Origin: Boesenbergia rotunda
Lineage: Eukaryota > Streptophyta > Magnoliopsida > Zingiberales > Zingiberaceae
Assembly: GCA_024364735.1 (NCBI GenBank)
Contig: JAGFNQ010006396.1
Span: 71,541 to 135,540, forward strand
Direction: 5' to 3'
Length of the DNA: 64,000 bases
This document shows positions 54,346 to 64,000 of the stretch, one piece after another; position 1 is the first letter of the stretch, and every line of letters begins with the position of its first letter. Made by a program: the position numbers and the translations under genes. The notes beneath the pieces are model-generated. The model saw only the letters and a program-made list of their open reading frames with translations, was not told the DNA's origin and did not search any database.

Positions 54346-56253
54346 TTACTCATTGGCTTTAACCATCTTCTCACTTAAATCCCAAAGCTTTCTTGCTAGT
54401 TCTTCGTCCTTGGCGTGGGCACTCGTATCCTCCTCATTGCAATCGTCGAAGTACTTCCCAGTCACACCCCTGAGGTTTGGATGCAGTGCCACATAGCATG
54501 TCGTTGCTGCTCCCTGCAATCATCCATGTACAAATCTATTATCATCTCATTTCCTGACTCTGTTCAGAAATTTATTAAGATTTTATATGGAATTCTTTGA
54601 ATAAAACTAGGGTTGAACTAAGTTGCGAGTGAGTTCGGATATATAAAAGACAATGATCAACAAGTTTGACAAACCTGAGGTATATTCTTCCACAACATGT
54701 AAGAGAAAAATCTAAACACTCCTGCAAACACAAACACATCCAAAATATTAATGAGAGACTGGTTTGACGGCAACCATTTCTATTTCCTTTCCCCTTTGGG
54801 TTTAAATTAACACTACTCATTTTAAGGTTTAAGAAACGTACTCATTAAAAGAAGGGAGTGTCTCATCAAGTTTGTGGTAATCAGACCAGGATGAAGAGAA
54901 TTGACGGTAATGTTTGCCTCCTCTGCCTGTTAACCATAAAAGTGGATGAATCTGTGAGTAACTAGCGAAAGCATGCTATTTCAGTTGCCATGCAATCGAA
55001 TTAGAAACAAGAAACAAAATGCACATTATAGTCAACTTCAAATGAAAGTAGTGTGCAAACAAAAGTTTGGTTTAAATCAGCATGTTTTCTTGAAACCAGG
55101 TCAGTAAACTCCCAACGACACAGAAAAGCAGCATTTTTCTATCACCATTTTTGCATGATCTTTGCAGAGTTCATACACACAAGCAATTCATATTCAGTCT
55201 GTGCATGAAAATGGAGTACCTGTAAGCACCTAGCGAGCTCATTGGCGTGCAGTACGTTGGCCAATTTGGATTGACCATATGCCAATTTATCGTTGTATCT
55301 ATAAAGCAAGATGGAAACTTTTAGCTCATTCAACTAAATGGAGAAAGTATTGCCTTGTTTTAATGCAGGGGAAACTTACGTGTCTTTATCGTTAATTTTG
55401 TCGAACCGTATTCCTTCTGGATACGTATTCCTATGAGCTAGCGATGAAACATTCACAATACGCCCTTCAATTCCCGTACTCTTCGCGGTGGTTTTCATCT
55501 TTTCAAGTAGAAGATCGGTCAACAAAAAGTGACCTGAAATAAAACAATTCCACACGAAAAACATATAAAACTCATAGTATCGGTGTAAAGTTTCTCCACT
55601 AAATTTGGAAGGCAAAGTTACCCAGATGGTTTGTAGCAAACTGCATCTCGATTTCATCCTCCGAAAGCGTGTAAGGGCAGAACATTATGCCGGCGTTGTT
55701 TCTGGAACAAAAGAGTCGAAGATGAAAAATTGACCCAAGAAATAGCAGGGCACACAAAACTCCACCTGTAAAGGCAGATACTTACATCAATATGTTGAGG
55801 GGCAGATTCATGGAAAGGAATTTCTCCGCACAAGCTCGAACAGACTTGAGAGAACCGAGTTCAAGCTGTATGATGTCGATTTTGGCTGATGGAATTTCAT
55901 CTACGATGCGCTGCTTCACCTCATTGGCAGCTTGCATATTCCTCGCGGCGATGATGACATGGGCTCCTCGGAGGGCCAAAACCCTAGCCGTCTCGGTTCC
56001 AATCCCACTACTTCCCCCTGGATTGAAAAACCGAAACCCTCGCTCATAAATACATCCACTTTTTGCCGAAATCGGGAAAGGATAAACGGAAACTCGGCTG
56101 AAATTTCGATGAGTTTGATAGGGGAGTGGACAAACCAGTGACGAGAGCGGTGAGACGGGAGGCGTCGACGCCTTCGGTGACCTGCTCGGAGGTGGATCCG
56201 GATCCGAATCCGCTGGGGCCGGGGATTCCAGTAGCGAGCCTGAGGAGACCCAT
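54346..56253 (-). CDS. Short-chain dehydrogenase/reductase, TIC32-like (copy 2), 8 exons
   Basis: Exons on the minus strand are 56253-56136, 56017-55786, 55701-55622, 55533-55380, 55298-55220, 54926-54842, 54721-54675 and 54513-54346. All are GT-AG and each has the same length as in copy 1 (963 nt, 320 aa plus stop). Motifs TGGSSGIG, NNAG, NVSSLAHR and YGQSK are intact. By my reading it differs from copy 1 at two residues: Ser158 to Thr and Arg219 to Cys, plus silent changes. A 2-base insertion upstream of the ATG puts the upstream ATG (56414) out of frame, supporting the downstream start in both copies. It could be a functional paralogue, or the same locus assembled twice from two haplotypes. 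Expression is not shown by sequence. Confidence 0.92.
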
Positions 56254-56414
56254 GGAGTGCGCGAGCTGGTTCCGACGAGGGAGGGGCGCGGCGGAAGAGC
56301 TGCAGAGAAGAGGAAGGTGAGATTCGAACAGAGCAAGAAACACAGAGAGGCCGGAACGCCATTTATCAGGGCTTCGGCCGTCGGGAGTGGACCGGTAATT
56401 TGTCGCGTAGCCAT

Positions 56415-57594
56415 CTCGCTTTCGAAGTAATTACAACAATGAACAGAAAATAAATATTTTGAGAACTTTTATTTCACTTCTTAAAGTTTAGCATAATATT
56501 AAAACAACCATAAAGTTTTATGATTACCAAAATATTTTGAAAACTCTTGTTTGTTAAATTATTAGAGCAGAGTTACAAACTTCAATTGTCTTCTTAGTTT
56601 ACATTTGCAATTCAAAAATTCACCTCACCATCTCTATCTATCTTTTTCAATAGTGGTCCAAAAATATTTTTATGCAAGTGAATGATAATTTAGAAACTAT
56701 GAGAGCTAAAGTAAAATTTTGATAAATTTTGAGGGATGTTAAAGTGAATTATTTTACTAGTAAATAAACACGTGTAAGGCCGCGGGGAGTTAATTGCATA
56801 AATGCAAAAGTCAACATTGGAGTCCGTCGACAGCAGTTGAGCGTACCCGGCATTGCCGAGTTGGAAAGCGAAATGGTCAACTCCCTAATACTCACGACGT
56901 ATAAACGGTCAAGCCAAACGTTGACCAATGGGGAAATTAGATTTTGAGTAAAAGGAGTGGACAAATAATGGTCAGATTTACTTTTTTTTTAAATTTATTT
57001 TAGCCAATTTTAGAACTCAATAATTGTCCACTAAACAACCGTTGAAATTTGGGAACTTGTATCTTTTTCTTTTTTTTTACATTGTTACTATTTTAAAACT
57101 AATTTTAGTTTTAATTTCCCCTTAATTTTCACTATATTAGCTTTTAAGAAAATATAAATTTACACATAAATTTTCTATAATTTTTTAATTTTAACCCACT
57201 TGAAATGGACCATATCTGTATCTACCATCACGAGCAAGTTATGTATTGCCTCCGTTGATAGCTAGATGACAAAAAGATGATCGGATCATCTAATATTTTC
57301 GTCAATCTATTTCAAAATTAATATAAAAAAGATAAATCATAAAAATTATTAGTTCAAATATTATAATTAATATATGAGAAAAATGAATATTGATTTTGTT
57401 AAATTTTAATCTATAAATTTTAAGATGTTAATATCACACACGTTAATCATCCGTCCATGTCGCATGGACACGTTGACGTAATAGCCGAATTTGGTACTCT
57501 ATAGATTCTCACAGCATTAATTTTGCGGGATTAATTAGCACTCTTAATTAAGGAGGTCTTTCTGTATGGTAATTTATCATCCTTTATCTAATTG
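56415..57594. other. Upstream and intergenic region of SDR copy 2
   Basis: Conserved with copy 1 apart from the empty insertion sites at about 56978 and 57039. It holds the same TATA-like AATATTTATTT on the minus strand (near 56448-56458). No gene. Confidence 0.5.
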
Positions 57595-57953
57595 TACGCC
57601 CAGCCCTATCTCACCAGCGACACTGACGCCGCTGTCTCCACCAGCACCCGAGGCTGCCATAACAAGGACTTCGGCGAGACGCTCCGGTGGCGTCGTGGCT
57701 CGAGTGTGAGATCTGGATGCTGAGCAAAGTGAAGAGCTACGTGGAAGATCAACTGCTAGGCTTCGCCTGGGTGTGTCTCTTCTTGTCGATGACGGCGAAT
57801 TGTTAATGCAGGACTTCTCGCTCTCCTCCACCGATCTCTTCCACTCCTCTGCCTGTTTCATTCAGCTCTCCCTCTCTTATGGCGGCGCTTCGCCAAAGGC
57901 AATGACCCTGCTGCCGGCAAGCCTCTTTGCTCCAAGATGCGTCCTCTGAATCA
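57595..57953 (+). pseudogene. C2-domain protein fragment (copy 2)
   Basis: Uninterrupted counterpart of 23555-25145. It reads YLTSDTDAAVSTSTRG and NKDFGETLRW, shifts frame to LECEIWMLSKVKSYVEDQLL, then shifts again to VSLLVDDGELLMQDFSLSSTD and LFHSSACFIQLSLSYGGASP. The two single-base frame changes make it non-coding unless introns were missed. Because the hAT element is absent here, it shows the pre-insertion sequence of copy 1. It is bounded on the right by the family-A LTR at 57978. Confidence 0.6.
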
Positions 57954-57977
57954 GTAAGCCCATGCGAGTACATTTAC

Positions 57978-58178
57978 TGTCGGAGTTGTAAGGTTGTAAA
58001 TATAGTCCCATATCGAAAATACATGGAAAAGATCATAAGCTTATAAGGAAAAAAAAGATATCTTCATTGACATGAGACCTTTTGGGAGAGCCCAAGAGCA
58101 AAACCATGAGGATTTTGGACCAAAGTGGACAATATCATACTATTGTGGATATATTTAAAATTTCTTTTGGTCCTAACA
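57978..58178 (+). repeat. 5' LTR, family A (copy 2)
   Basis: TGTCGGAGTTG...GGTCCTAACA, 201 bp, followed by TGGTATTAGAGCC (58181-58193), the primer site with one change. Confidence 0.88.
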
Positions 58179-58204
58179 TTTGGTATTAGAGCCTAGCATC
58201 CACA

Positions 58205-59379
58205 ATTCCACAAAATGTCGAGTGTTCTATAACATGTTGCGAAGGAAAATGGTGGAGTGTCGTTTCCGAAGCTAAGCCCCCACAATTACAATGTGTGGAC
58301 AATAAAAGTAGAAGAGTGTCGTTTCCCTATCCGAAGCTAAGCCCCCACAATTACAATGTGTGGACAATAAAAGTAGAAGCAATTCTTGATTCCCAGGGAG
58401 TCTAGGAGATGGTGGAGCCAGTGGAAGGAGCCCAGGTGGATGCAAAGAAGGACAAAAAGGCACGTCACGTGTATACATCTTGCAGTGTGTCCCCGAAGAC
58501 ATCCTTCTCCAAATCGCAAAAAAGAAGACGACGAAAGAAGTCTGGGACAACCTCAAGATGAGGTACCTAGGCAGTGAACGGGTAAAGAAGGCTCGTGTAT
58601 CCGGATGAAGGAGACTGATACGATTGATGAGTTTGCTAGCAAACTCAACACGATGAGCAGCAAGTTCTCAATTCTTGGTGTCACGCTTGAAGATCCTCTT
58701 TGGTAAAGAAGTTGTTGGATTCTGTCCCTGATAAATTCTTCCCTATTGTTATAGGTATTGAGCAGTTCCACGACCTTGAGACTATACCATTTGAGTAGAC
58801 TATAGGACGACTGAAGGCGTACGAGGAATGAACACTATGATTACGCGGCAATACCAACGACACTGAAGGTGAGCTCCTACTTACTCATGCCGAATGACAA
58901 ATGCGACAAAAGGGGAGCAACGTGGACACTTCGTCAGGAGGCAAGGGCGGGGGTCTAGCAGCCCTAGTCATGGCAAATGGTGTGGGCGTGAGCACGGTCG
59001 TGGTACGTAGCGCCAAGATAGTGCAGGAGGCACTAGCGGCGACAACAGTGACACTCGTGACAAGAGCCATATAAAGTGTTTCAATTATGAGAAAATGAGA
59101 CATTATACGTCCGAATGCTACAACAAGCGTCATGATAATGAGGCCCACCTCACTTGCGCCACCGATGAAGAGCCAACACTGATGATGAGTGTGTCCCACG
59201 AGGAGTCTCACGCTAGGCGTGAGCGGCAGGATATCATTCTGCTCAGTGAAGAAAGGTTTCTACCAGAGATGTATCGCAACGTTAAGAAAGGGTAAGATAA
59301 AGACGTCTGGTACCTTGACAACGGTGCCAACAACCACATGACTGCCCATCGCGAGAAGTTTCAAGAACTAGATGAAAAC
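58205..59379 (+). pseudogene. Copia gag and protease start (copy 2)
   Basis: Counterpart of 25400-26518, with more damage. The knuckle near 59078 has lost a cysteine (CFNYEKMRHYTSEC), and a 59-66-bp tandem duplication lies at 58255-58379. The protease block WYLDNGANNHMT is still readable near 59310. It is interrupted by the solo LTR at 59380. Confidence 0.8.
58255..58379 (+). repeat. Tandem duplication in the copy-2 gag remnant
   Basis: The stretch GAGTGTCGTTTCC...AAAGTAGAA occurs at 58255-58313 and 58314-58379. The first unit lacks the six bases CTATCC. Copy 1 has a single unit. Confidence 0.9.
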
Positions 59380-59659
59380 TGTTAGGATGTATACTAAAAG
59401 CTTAGCTTTTGTATAAACATCTACATTTTGGAATAAGAATCACATGATCATTATTTGCTATTGTCCTTTACATTGTAGATAACATGGTGTGTGGTGCCAC
59501 ACAAAAGATCATGTTATCAGTCCCTTGTAAAGTATAAGTAGTGGCTCACAACCGAGATGGATTTGGACAAATCATCGAAATGGTTGTAGTGTAATTTGGT
59601 ATTAGTCTATCTTGACTATAGAATTACACTAGTACACTTTGTGTGTATTGAGCAGAACC

Positions 59660-60605
59660 TATTGGATCGAGTTGGTCCGGCTAGAGGGGGGTGAATAGAC
59701 GGCTGGCTAATAAATAAAAAATGGAGGAACTCGTCAATAAAAAAAACTTGGTTGCAACTTGGTCGTTGCTTCCAAGACGGTTAAAGCAATAAAAACTCTC
59801 CTTGTGGCGGAGAAGTCTTACAACTGAAGCACACTAGACTTTAGAGAGAATTACAAGAAAACAATGAATTGCTTTGAATCTAAATCTCTAAGCTTATTTA
59901 TAGGTTGAGTGATATGATCTTGATCATTGATACAAGATTAAGTTTCATCTTGATCGTAGATCTAAGATTATCTCAATCAGATTTTAAACTCTAATTAAAA
60001 GGGATAAATTAATCGGCTCCTTTGAAATGGTCTTCAACGGTTCCTTTTGAAATCACACGTGTGATTTAAAACAAACTTTAATTAAAAGCTTTAATAAAAG
60101 CTTTAATATAAAAGCTTTAAGATAATCGGCTTAAAAAGCTTTAATTAAAAGCTTTACGATTTTCGACTTTAAAAGCTTTAATTAAAAGCTTTAACATAAA
60201 AGCTTTTATAAAAAAATGTCGCGCTTGTCTTGATCCAAGTCCAAGTCAAAGGCAACTTGACTGTTCGTAAGTAGATCTTCTGGATGATTTCTGACCAATC
60301 GGAGTTAGGCTCACCCAAACCCGACTCCGACCTTTCGCCCCTCGAGCGTGCTTCCTTCCGGCTTCTCGTCCCTCGAACGTCGCGCGCGTCCTTCACGCTC
60401 CACCGACGTACTCTTCCGCAGCTTCCGCGCCCCTCGGATTGTACCGAGCCCGTCGGCTCACTTCCCGTGCAATCCTTTTCGTCCGCTGCGTCTTACGCTC
60501 GACTTCCTCCGTACCTAAGTTCCCGCACACTTAGCAGAGGGATTAAAACCAACATGACCTAACCTAACTTGGTTGATCACATCAAAACCAACCGGGGCAC
60601 CAACA
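59660..60605 (-). repeat. 3' LTR of the gag-only SIRE-like element
   Basis: Outer terminus TATTGGATCG (TG mutated to TA), inner terminus CACCAACA. It contains a run of AAAGCTTTAATTAAAAGCTTTAA-type units (60065-60210) and a GC-rich block (60290-60520). Differs from the partner LTR at about 17 positions by my count, plus two 12-base indels in the repeat run. Confidence 0.93.
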
Positions 60606-60923
60606 ATCTCCCCCTTTTTGATGTGCATCAACCCAAGTTTAGTTAGGAATAAACAACAAACAATAAAAAAATATTGTAACAGATTTAAACATAAAAGAAA
60701 TTTGCAATCATGTACATAACCTCCCTCTGAACATAAACTATTCTCCCCCTTTGATCACAGTAAAAATGGGACAAAAAATAGGGAAGGAAAAATATAAATT
60801 TCACTTAATTAATTTTTTTTATTAAATTCATACAAAATAAAAAAATCCTAATAAATTCATGATAAGTATGCCAAGTACTGAAAAAAATATCAGTCAATTT
60901 TATTTTTCATAAATACCAGAAAA

Positions 60924-62312
60924 TTAATTCAATATTGATTTTGGGACCCAAAATAAATTTTCATCTACGGGGTTAATCAAAAACTTTGGAGGAATATAAT
61001 TTCTAGAAATTTTTCTAAGCTGGCCCATATGATTTTTAATATACCAATTCAGATTTTCAGGATAGAAATTCTTTTTAATTCTTAAACATGCAATATCATT
61101 TTCTAATTTCTCCACTAAAATTTTCAAATTTTCATTTTCTATTTTCAGTTGGTCGGATAGAACAGATGAGCATACAGTGCCAATTCTTTCTTTTAACTCA
61201 GAGTTTTCTATCTCCAATTTATTCATCGACTTAAGCATGGATTTTATTACTGAGTAGATTCGAGCAGGTGGAAGTAGACATACCTCACTTACCGGGTCGG
61301 TTTCGAAGTTAGGATCTTCCTCTTCATTGCTGGTTTCTCCCGAGGTGCTTTCTTCATCTTCGTCTTGGTGGCTTGCCATCAATGCAAGTCCGACGAACTC
61401 TTCGGCTTCTGATTCATCTGACGAGGTCTCGTCCCAGGTGGCTTTTAGTGCCTTTTTCTTCTTTGGCTGGTTCTTGAGTTTAGGGCACTGATCTTTCAGG
61501 TGTCCCTCCTCATTGTAGTTGTAGCATCGGACCGTTCGTTTTTTCTTTCTCTGCACCTTTTTTGAGCGGTTAGTATTAATGTATTTACATAATTTTCTTA
61601 CCGCTAGTGCTGTTTCTTCATCATCCGCTGAAGATTCTTCGTCGAGTTGGATCTTCCTTGTTTTTAGCGCAATATTGTCAGCTTTCCTATTCTTTTCTAC
61701 AAAGCGTGATTCGTGAAGTTCCAAAGTAGAAAACAACTCTTCTAAAGTACTTATTTCTAGATTTTTTGAAATATAATATGCATCAATTACCGAGGTCCAT
61801 TCTGGGGTTCTCAGAAACGCGTTTAGAGCGTACCTTTGAGCATCGCGGTTAGTTACCTTTTCTCTGAGATTTTCGAGGCTTGTGATTAGTTCTTTTACCT
61901 TTGCATGTAATCTCGCAACAGATTCTCCGTCTTCCATCCGTAGATTGGTCAGTCGGCTTCGAAGAACATCTCGTCGCGCAAGTTTTGCTTCCGAGGTTCC
62001 TTCGTGGAGTTCCAAGAACTTTTCCCAAAGTTCCTTCGCCGATTCGTACTTACCAATCCGGTTCACATCTTGCTCTGGGAGGACAATCAGCAGATGAAAT
62101 TCTGTCTTTCCATTTGTTACAACATCTGCTTGTTCCTTCTTGTTCCAAAAATCAGGATCCTTGATCTTTCCTTCATTGTCTTCGGGAGCTGCATAGCCAT
62201 TTTTCATAATAATTAATAATTCATAATCCGTAGTAAAAAATACCTGCATCTTCCGTTTCCATGCCGCGAACTCCCCCTCAAACTTAGGCGGGTATATTGC
62301 TGGTCCAACCAT
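60924..62312 (-). CDS. gag: SIRE-like copia gag, open frame of 462 aa
   Basis: Structural protein of a Ty1/copia (SIRE/Maximus-like) element. Residues 1-230 are a copia gag (UBN2-type) region (YPPKFEGEFAAWKRKMQVFF, ESAKELWEKFLELHEG, RLTNLRMEDGESVARLHAKV). A zinc knuckle at 263-276 reads CYNYNEEGHLKDQC, so the second metal-binding Cys is replaced by Tyr; this may weaken RNA binding. An acidic linker (TWDETSSDESE) and a C-terminal coiled coil (about 365-420) follow. The Met lies 47 nt inside the primer-site edge (62359), the usual gag position. The frame is fully open although the element has no pol, suggesting recent movement or selection on gag. Confidence 0.9.
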   Translation of the reverse strand: MVGPAIYPPKFEGEFAAWKRKMQVFFTTDYELLIIMKNGYAAPEDNEGKIKDPDFWNKKEQADVVTNGKTEFHLLIVLPEQDVNRIGKYESAKELWEKFLELHEGTSEAKLARRDVLRSRLTNLRMEDGESVARLHAKVKELITSLENLREKVTNRDAQRYALNAFLRTPEWTSVIDAYYISKNLEISTLEELFSTLELHESRFVEKNRKADNIALKTRKIQLDEESSADDEETALAVRKLCKYINTNRSKKVQRKKKRTVRCYNYNEEGHLKDQCPKLKNQPKKKKALKATWDETSSDESEAEEFVGLALMASHQDEDEESTSGETSNEEEDPNFETDPVSEVCLLPPARIYSVIKSMLKSMNKLEIENSELKERIGTVCSSVLSDQLKIENENLKILVEKLENDIACLRIKKNFYPENLNWYIKNHMGQLRKISRNYIPPKFLINPVDENLFWVPKSILN

Positions 62313-62358
62313 CTTAAAATTTGCTGCAGTTGGCGGTTAGTCCTTCTGCGGCGGGCTG

Positions 62359-62372
62359 GCTCTGATACCACT
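62359..62372 (-). other. Primer-binding site of the SIRE-like element
   Basis: Minus strand GTGGTATCAGAGCC immediately follows the 5' LTR end, the initiator-Met-tRNA type. Confidence 0.88.
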
Positions 62373-63318
62373 TGTTGGATCGGGTTGGTCTGGCTAGAGG
62401 GGGGTGAATAGACGGCTGGCTAATAAATAAAAAATGGAGAAACTCGTCAATAAAAAAAACTTGGTTGCAACTTGGTCGTTGCTTCCAAGACGGTTAAAGC
62501 AATAAAAACTCTCCTTGTGGCGGAGAAGCCTTACAACTGAAGCACACTAGACTTTAGAGAGAATTACAAGAAAACAATGAATTGCTTTGAATCTAAATCT
62601 CTAAGCCTATTTATAGGTTGAGTGATATGATCTTGATCATTGATACAAGATTAAGTTTCATCTTGATCGTAGATCTAAGATTATCTCAATCAGATTTTAA
62701 ACTCTAATTAAAAGGGATAAATTAATCGGCTCCTTTGAAATGGTCTTCAACGGTTCCTTTTGAAATCACACGTGTGATTTAAAACAAACTTTAATTAAAA
62801 GCTTTAATATAAAAGCTTTAAGATAATCGGCTTAAAAAGCTTTAATTAAAAGCTTTACGATTTTCGACTTTAAAAGCTTTAATAAAAGCTTTAATTAAAA
62901 GCTTTAATATAAAAGCTTTTATAAAAAAACGTCGCGCTTGTCTTGATCCAAGTCCAAGTCAAAGGTAACTTGACTATTCGTAAGTAGATCTTCTGGATGA
63001 TTTCTGACCAATCGGAGTTAGGCTCACCCGAACCCGACTCCGACCTTTCGCCCCTCGAGCGTGCTTCCTTCCGGCTTCTCGTCCCTCGGACGTCGCGCGC
63101 GTCCTTCACGCTCCACCGACGTACTCTTCCGCAGCTTCCGCGTCCCTCGGATTGTACCGAGTCTGTCGGCTCACTTCCCGTGCAATCCTTCTCGTCCGCT
63201 GCGTCTTACGCTCGACTTCCTCCGTACCTAAGTTCCTGCACACTTAGCAGAGGGATTAAAACCAACAGGACCTAACCTAACTTGGTTGATCACATCAAAA
63301 CCAACCGGGGCACCAACA
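62373..63318 (-). repeat. 5' LTR of the gag-only SIRE-like element
   Basis: TGTTGGATCGGG...CACCAACA on the plus strand, 946 bp, the same length as the other LTR. Confidence 0.93.
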
Positions 63319-63369
63319 GGACCGACTTAGAGGTGATTCGATTTATACTGACTATATAATCGAATAAAC

Positions 63370-63490
63370 CTTAGATATTATGATGTACATGCTCTTAATC
63401 CCGATATAATAACGGACACATGTACTTAATATCTAAGTTCCTGCACCTTAGATATTATGATATACATGCTCTTAATCCCGATGATGATGT
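63370..63490 (+). other. Rearranged patch in the copy-2 solo LTR
   Basis: TTAGATATTATGAT(G/A)TACATG is present twice (about 63371 and 63449). About 130 bases seen in copy 1 (TTTATTTGATTTACC... to about 27045) are missing. The joint contains CTAAGTTCCTGCAC, found also in the adjacent SIRE-like LTR at 63228-63241. Confidence 0.7.
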
Positions 63491-64000
63491 CCCTTGAGGA
63501 GCTTATAAAGTTCATCATGTAAATCTTGCAGGTGGATTTGGTCCGACATGATGATAAGCTTGAGTGGTACTACTCATGAAGTTAGATATTAATTAATTAA
63601 ATTATCAGTAATTTAATTAATTAATGAACATGCGAGATCTTAAATACGGAGAGATTATGTACACATAATATGGTGGAGCCCATATTTATTAATGAGGTTG
63701 GTGCGGTAGTTCAATGATAACCTTTTAGTAGACTGGGTTATCATTAATGGATCGGGCTTAGGATCCATTAGGAGACCAAAATCAACTCCTCCTCATGGTC
63801 CCTATTGTAGCCTATATATACCTCATGAGTCAAGAAACCAAGGCATCACAATAAAACCTAACCCTCTATTCTTTTCCTCTCTTGTTCTCTCTCTCTCCTA
63901 GGGTTGGGCGGTGCAAGGGAAGAGGTGAAGGAAGAAAGTGGGAGGTGGCTAAAGAAGAGAATTAATCTCTTCTCCTTTTCATCTTCTTCCTCTCTTCCAC

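Larger units (their letters stand above)
59660..63318 (-). mobile_element. Gag-only SIRE-like copia element, copy 2 only
   Basis: 3659 bp with two 946-bp LTRs (59660-60605 and 62373-63318). Target duplication is GAACC (59655-59659, one mutation) and GGACC (63319-63323); copy 1 shows a single GGACC at 26810-26814. Minus-strand order is 5' LTR, primer site GTGGTATCAGAGCC (62359-62372), gag, tract AAAAAGGGGGAGATTG, 3' LTR. It has no protease, integrase, reverse transcriptase or RNase H, so movement would need proteins in trans. Confidence 0.95.
50495..64000. repeat. Segmental duplication, copy 2 (runs to window end)
   Basis: Colinear with 13529-about 27570. It lacks the three copy-1 insertions and the 169-bp segment, and has its own SIRE-like insertion (59660-63318) and a small rearrangement near 63410-63490. 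Confidence 0.95.
59380..64000 (+). repeat. Solo LTR (copy 2), interrupted and running off the window
   Basis: Starts TGTTAGGATGTATAC as at 26519. It is interrupted by the SIRE-like element 59660-63318, resumes at 63319, and is cut by the window end inside the low-complexity leader. Confidence 0.82.

Overview
This is nuclear DNA of a flowering plant, dominated by nested transposable elements. The evidence is two intron-containing plant-type genes with GT-AG splice sites, Ty1/copia elements with initiator-Met-tRNA primer sites (TGGTATCAGAGC-type), Tat-type and chromovirus-type Ty3/gypsy pieces, hAT, PIF/Harbinger and CACTA ends, and long AT-rich spacers. I suspect a monocot, possibly Zingiberales, but that is an impression, not something the sequence proves. 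No rRNA, tRNA or CRISPR array was seen. LAYOUT. 1-5240: a minus-strand Tat-lineage gypsy ruin. It has an antisense extra ORF (1-2070), two tandem-repeat arrays (59 bp and 115 bp units) and the integrase C-terminus, the last split by a complete miniature LTR element (TRIM). 5240-13528: a plus-strand SIRE-like copia broken by a 5'-truncated chromovirus-like gypsy (5399-11090), then an AT-rich array. 13529-about 27570: copy 1 of a large segmental duplication, whose copy 2 is 50495-64000 (window end). Each copy carries an apparently intact 8-exon short-chain dehydrogenase gene (TIC32-like, 320 aa, minus strand), a gypsy gag/LTR remnant downstream of it, a broken C2-domain gene fragment upstream, and a decayed copia with a solo LTR inside it. 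Copy 1 then gained a foldback element, a gag-only copia and a non-autonomous hAT. Copy 2 gained a gag-only SIRE-like copia. The other copy preserves the empty sites. 28446-31809: rest of the copia pol and a 3' LTR that does not match the 5' LTR. 31812-36710: CACTA-like end, hAT transposase remnant, and a PIF/Harbinger-like element nested in the hAT. 36710-50493: SIRE-like 3' regions and LTRs in both orientations, with a solo LTR nested inside one. A single N at 50494 marks the junction with copy 2. HOW IT FITS TOGETHER. The only genes likely to make host protein are the two SDR copies (complement 17380-19294 and complement 54346-56253). They differ at two residues by my reading. Two further open frames are retroelement gag proteins (21137-22387, 60924-62312) in elements that have lost pol and would need helper elements. 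MOST UNUSUAL SIGNAL. LTRs of at least two copia families carry arrays of short hairpins whose loops are conserved while the stems change in a complementary way. The clearest case is 39102-40245, where four different stem versions of one hairpin are all perfectly paired. Related arrays lie at 45070-46165 and 47340-47705.
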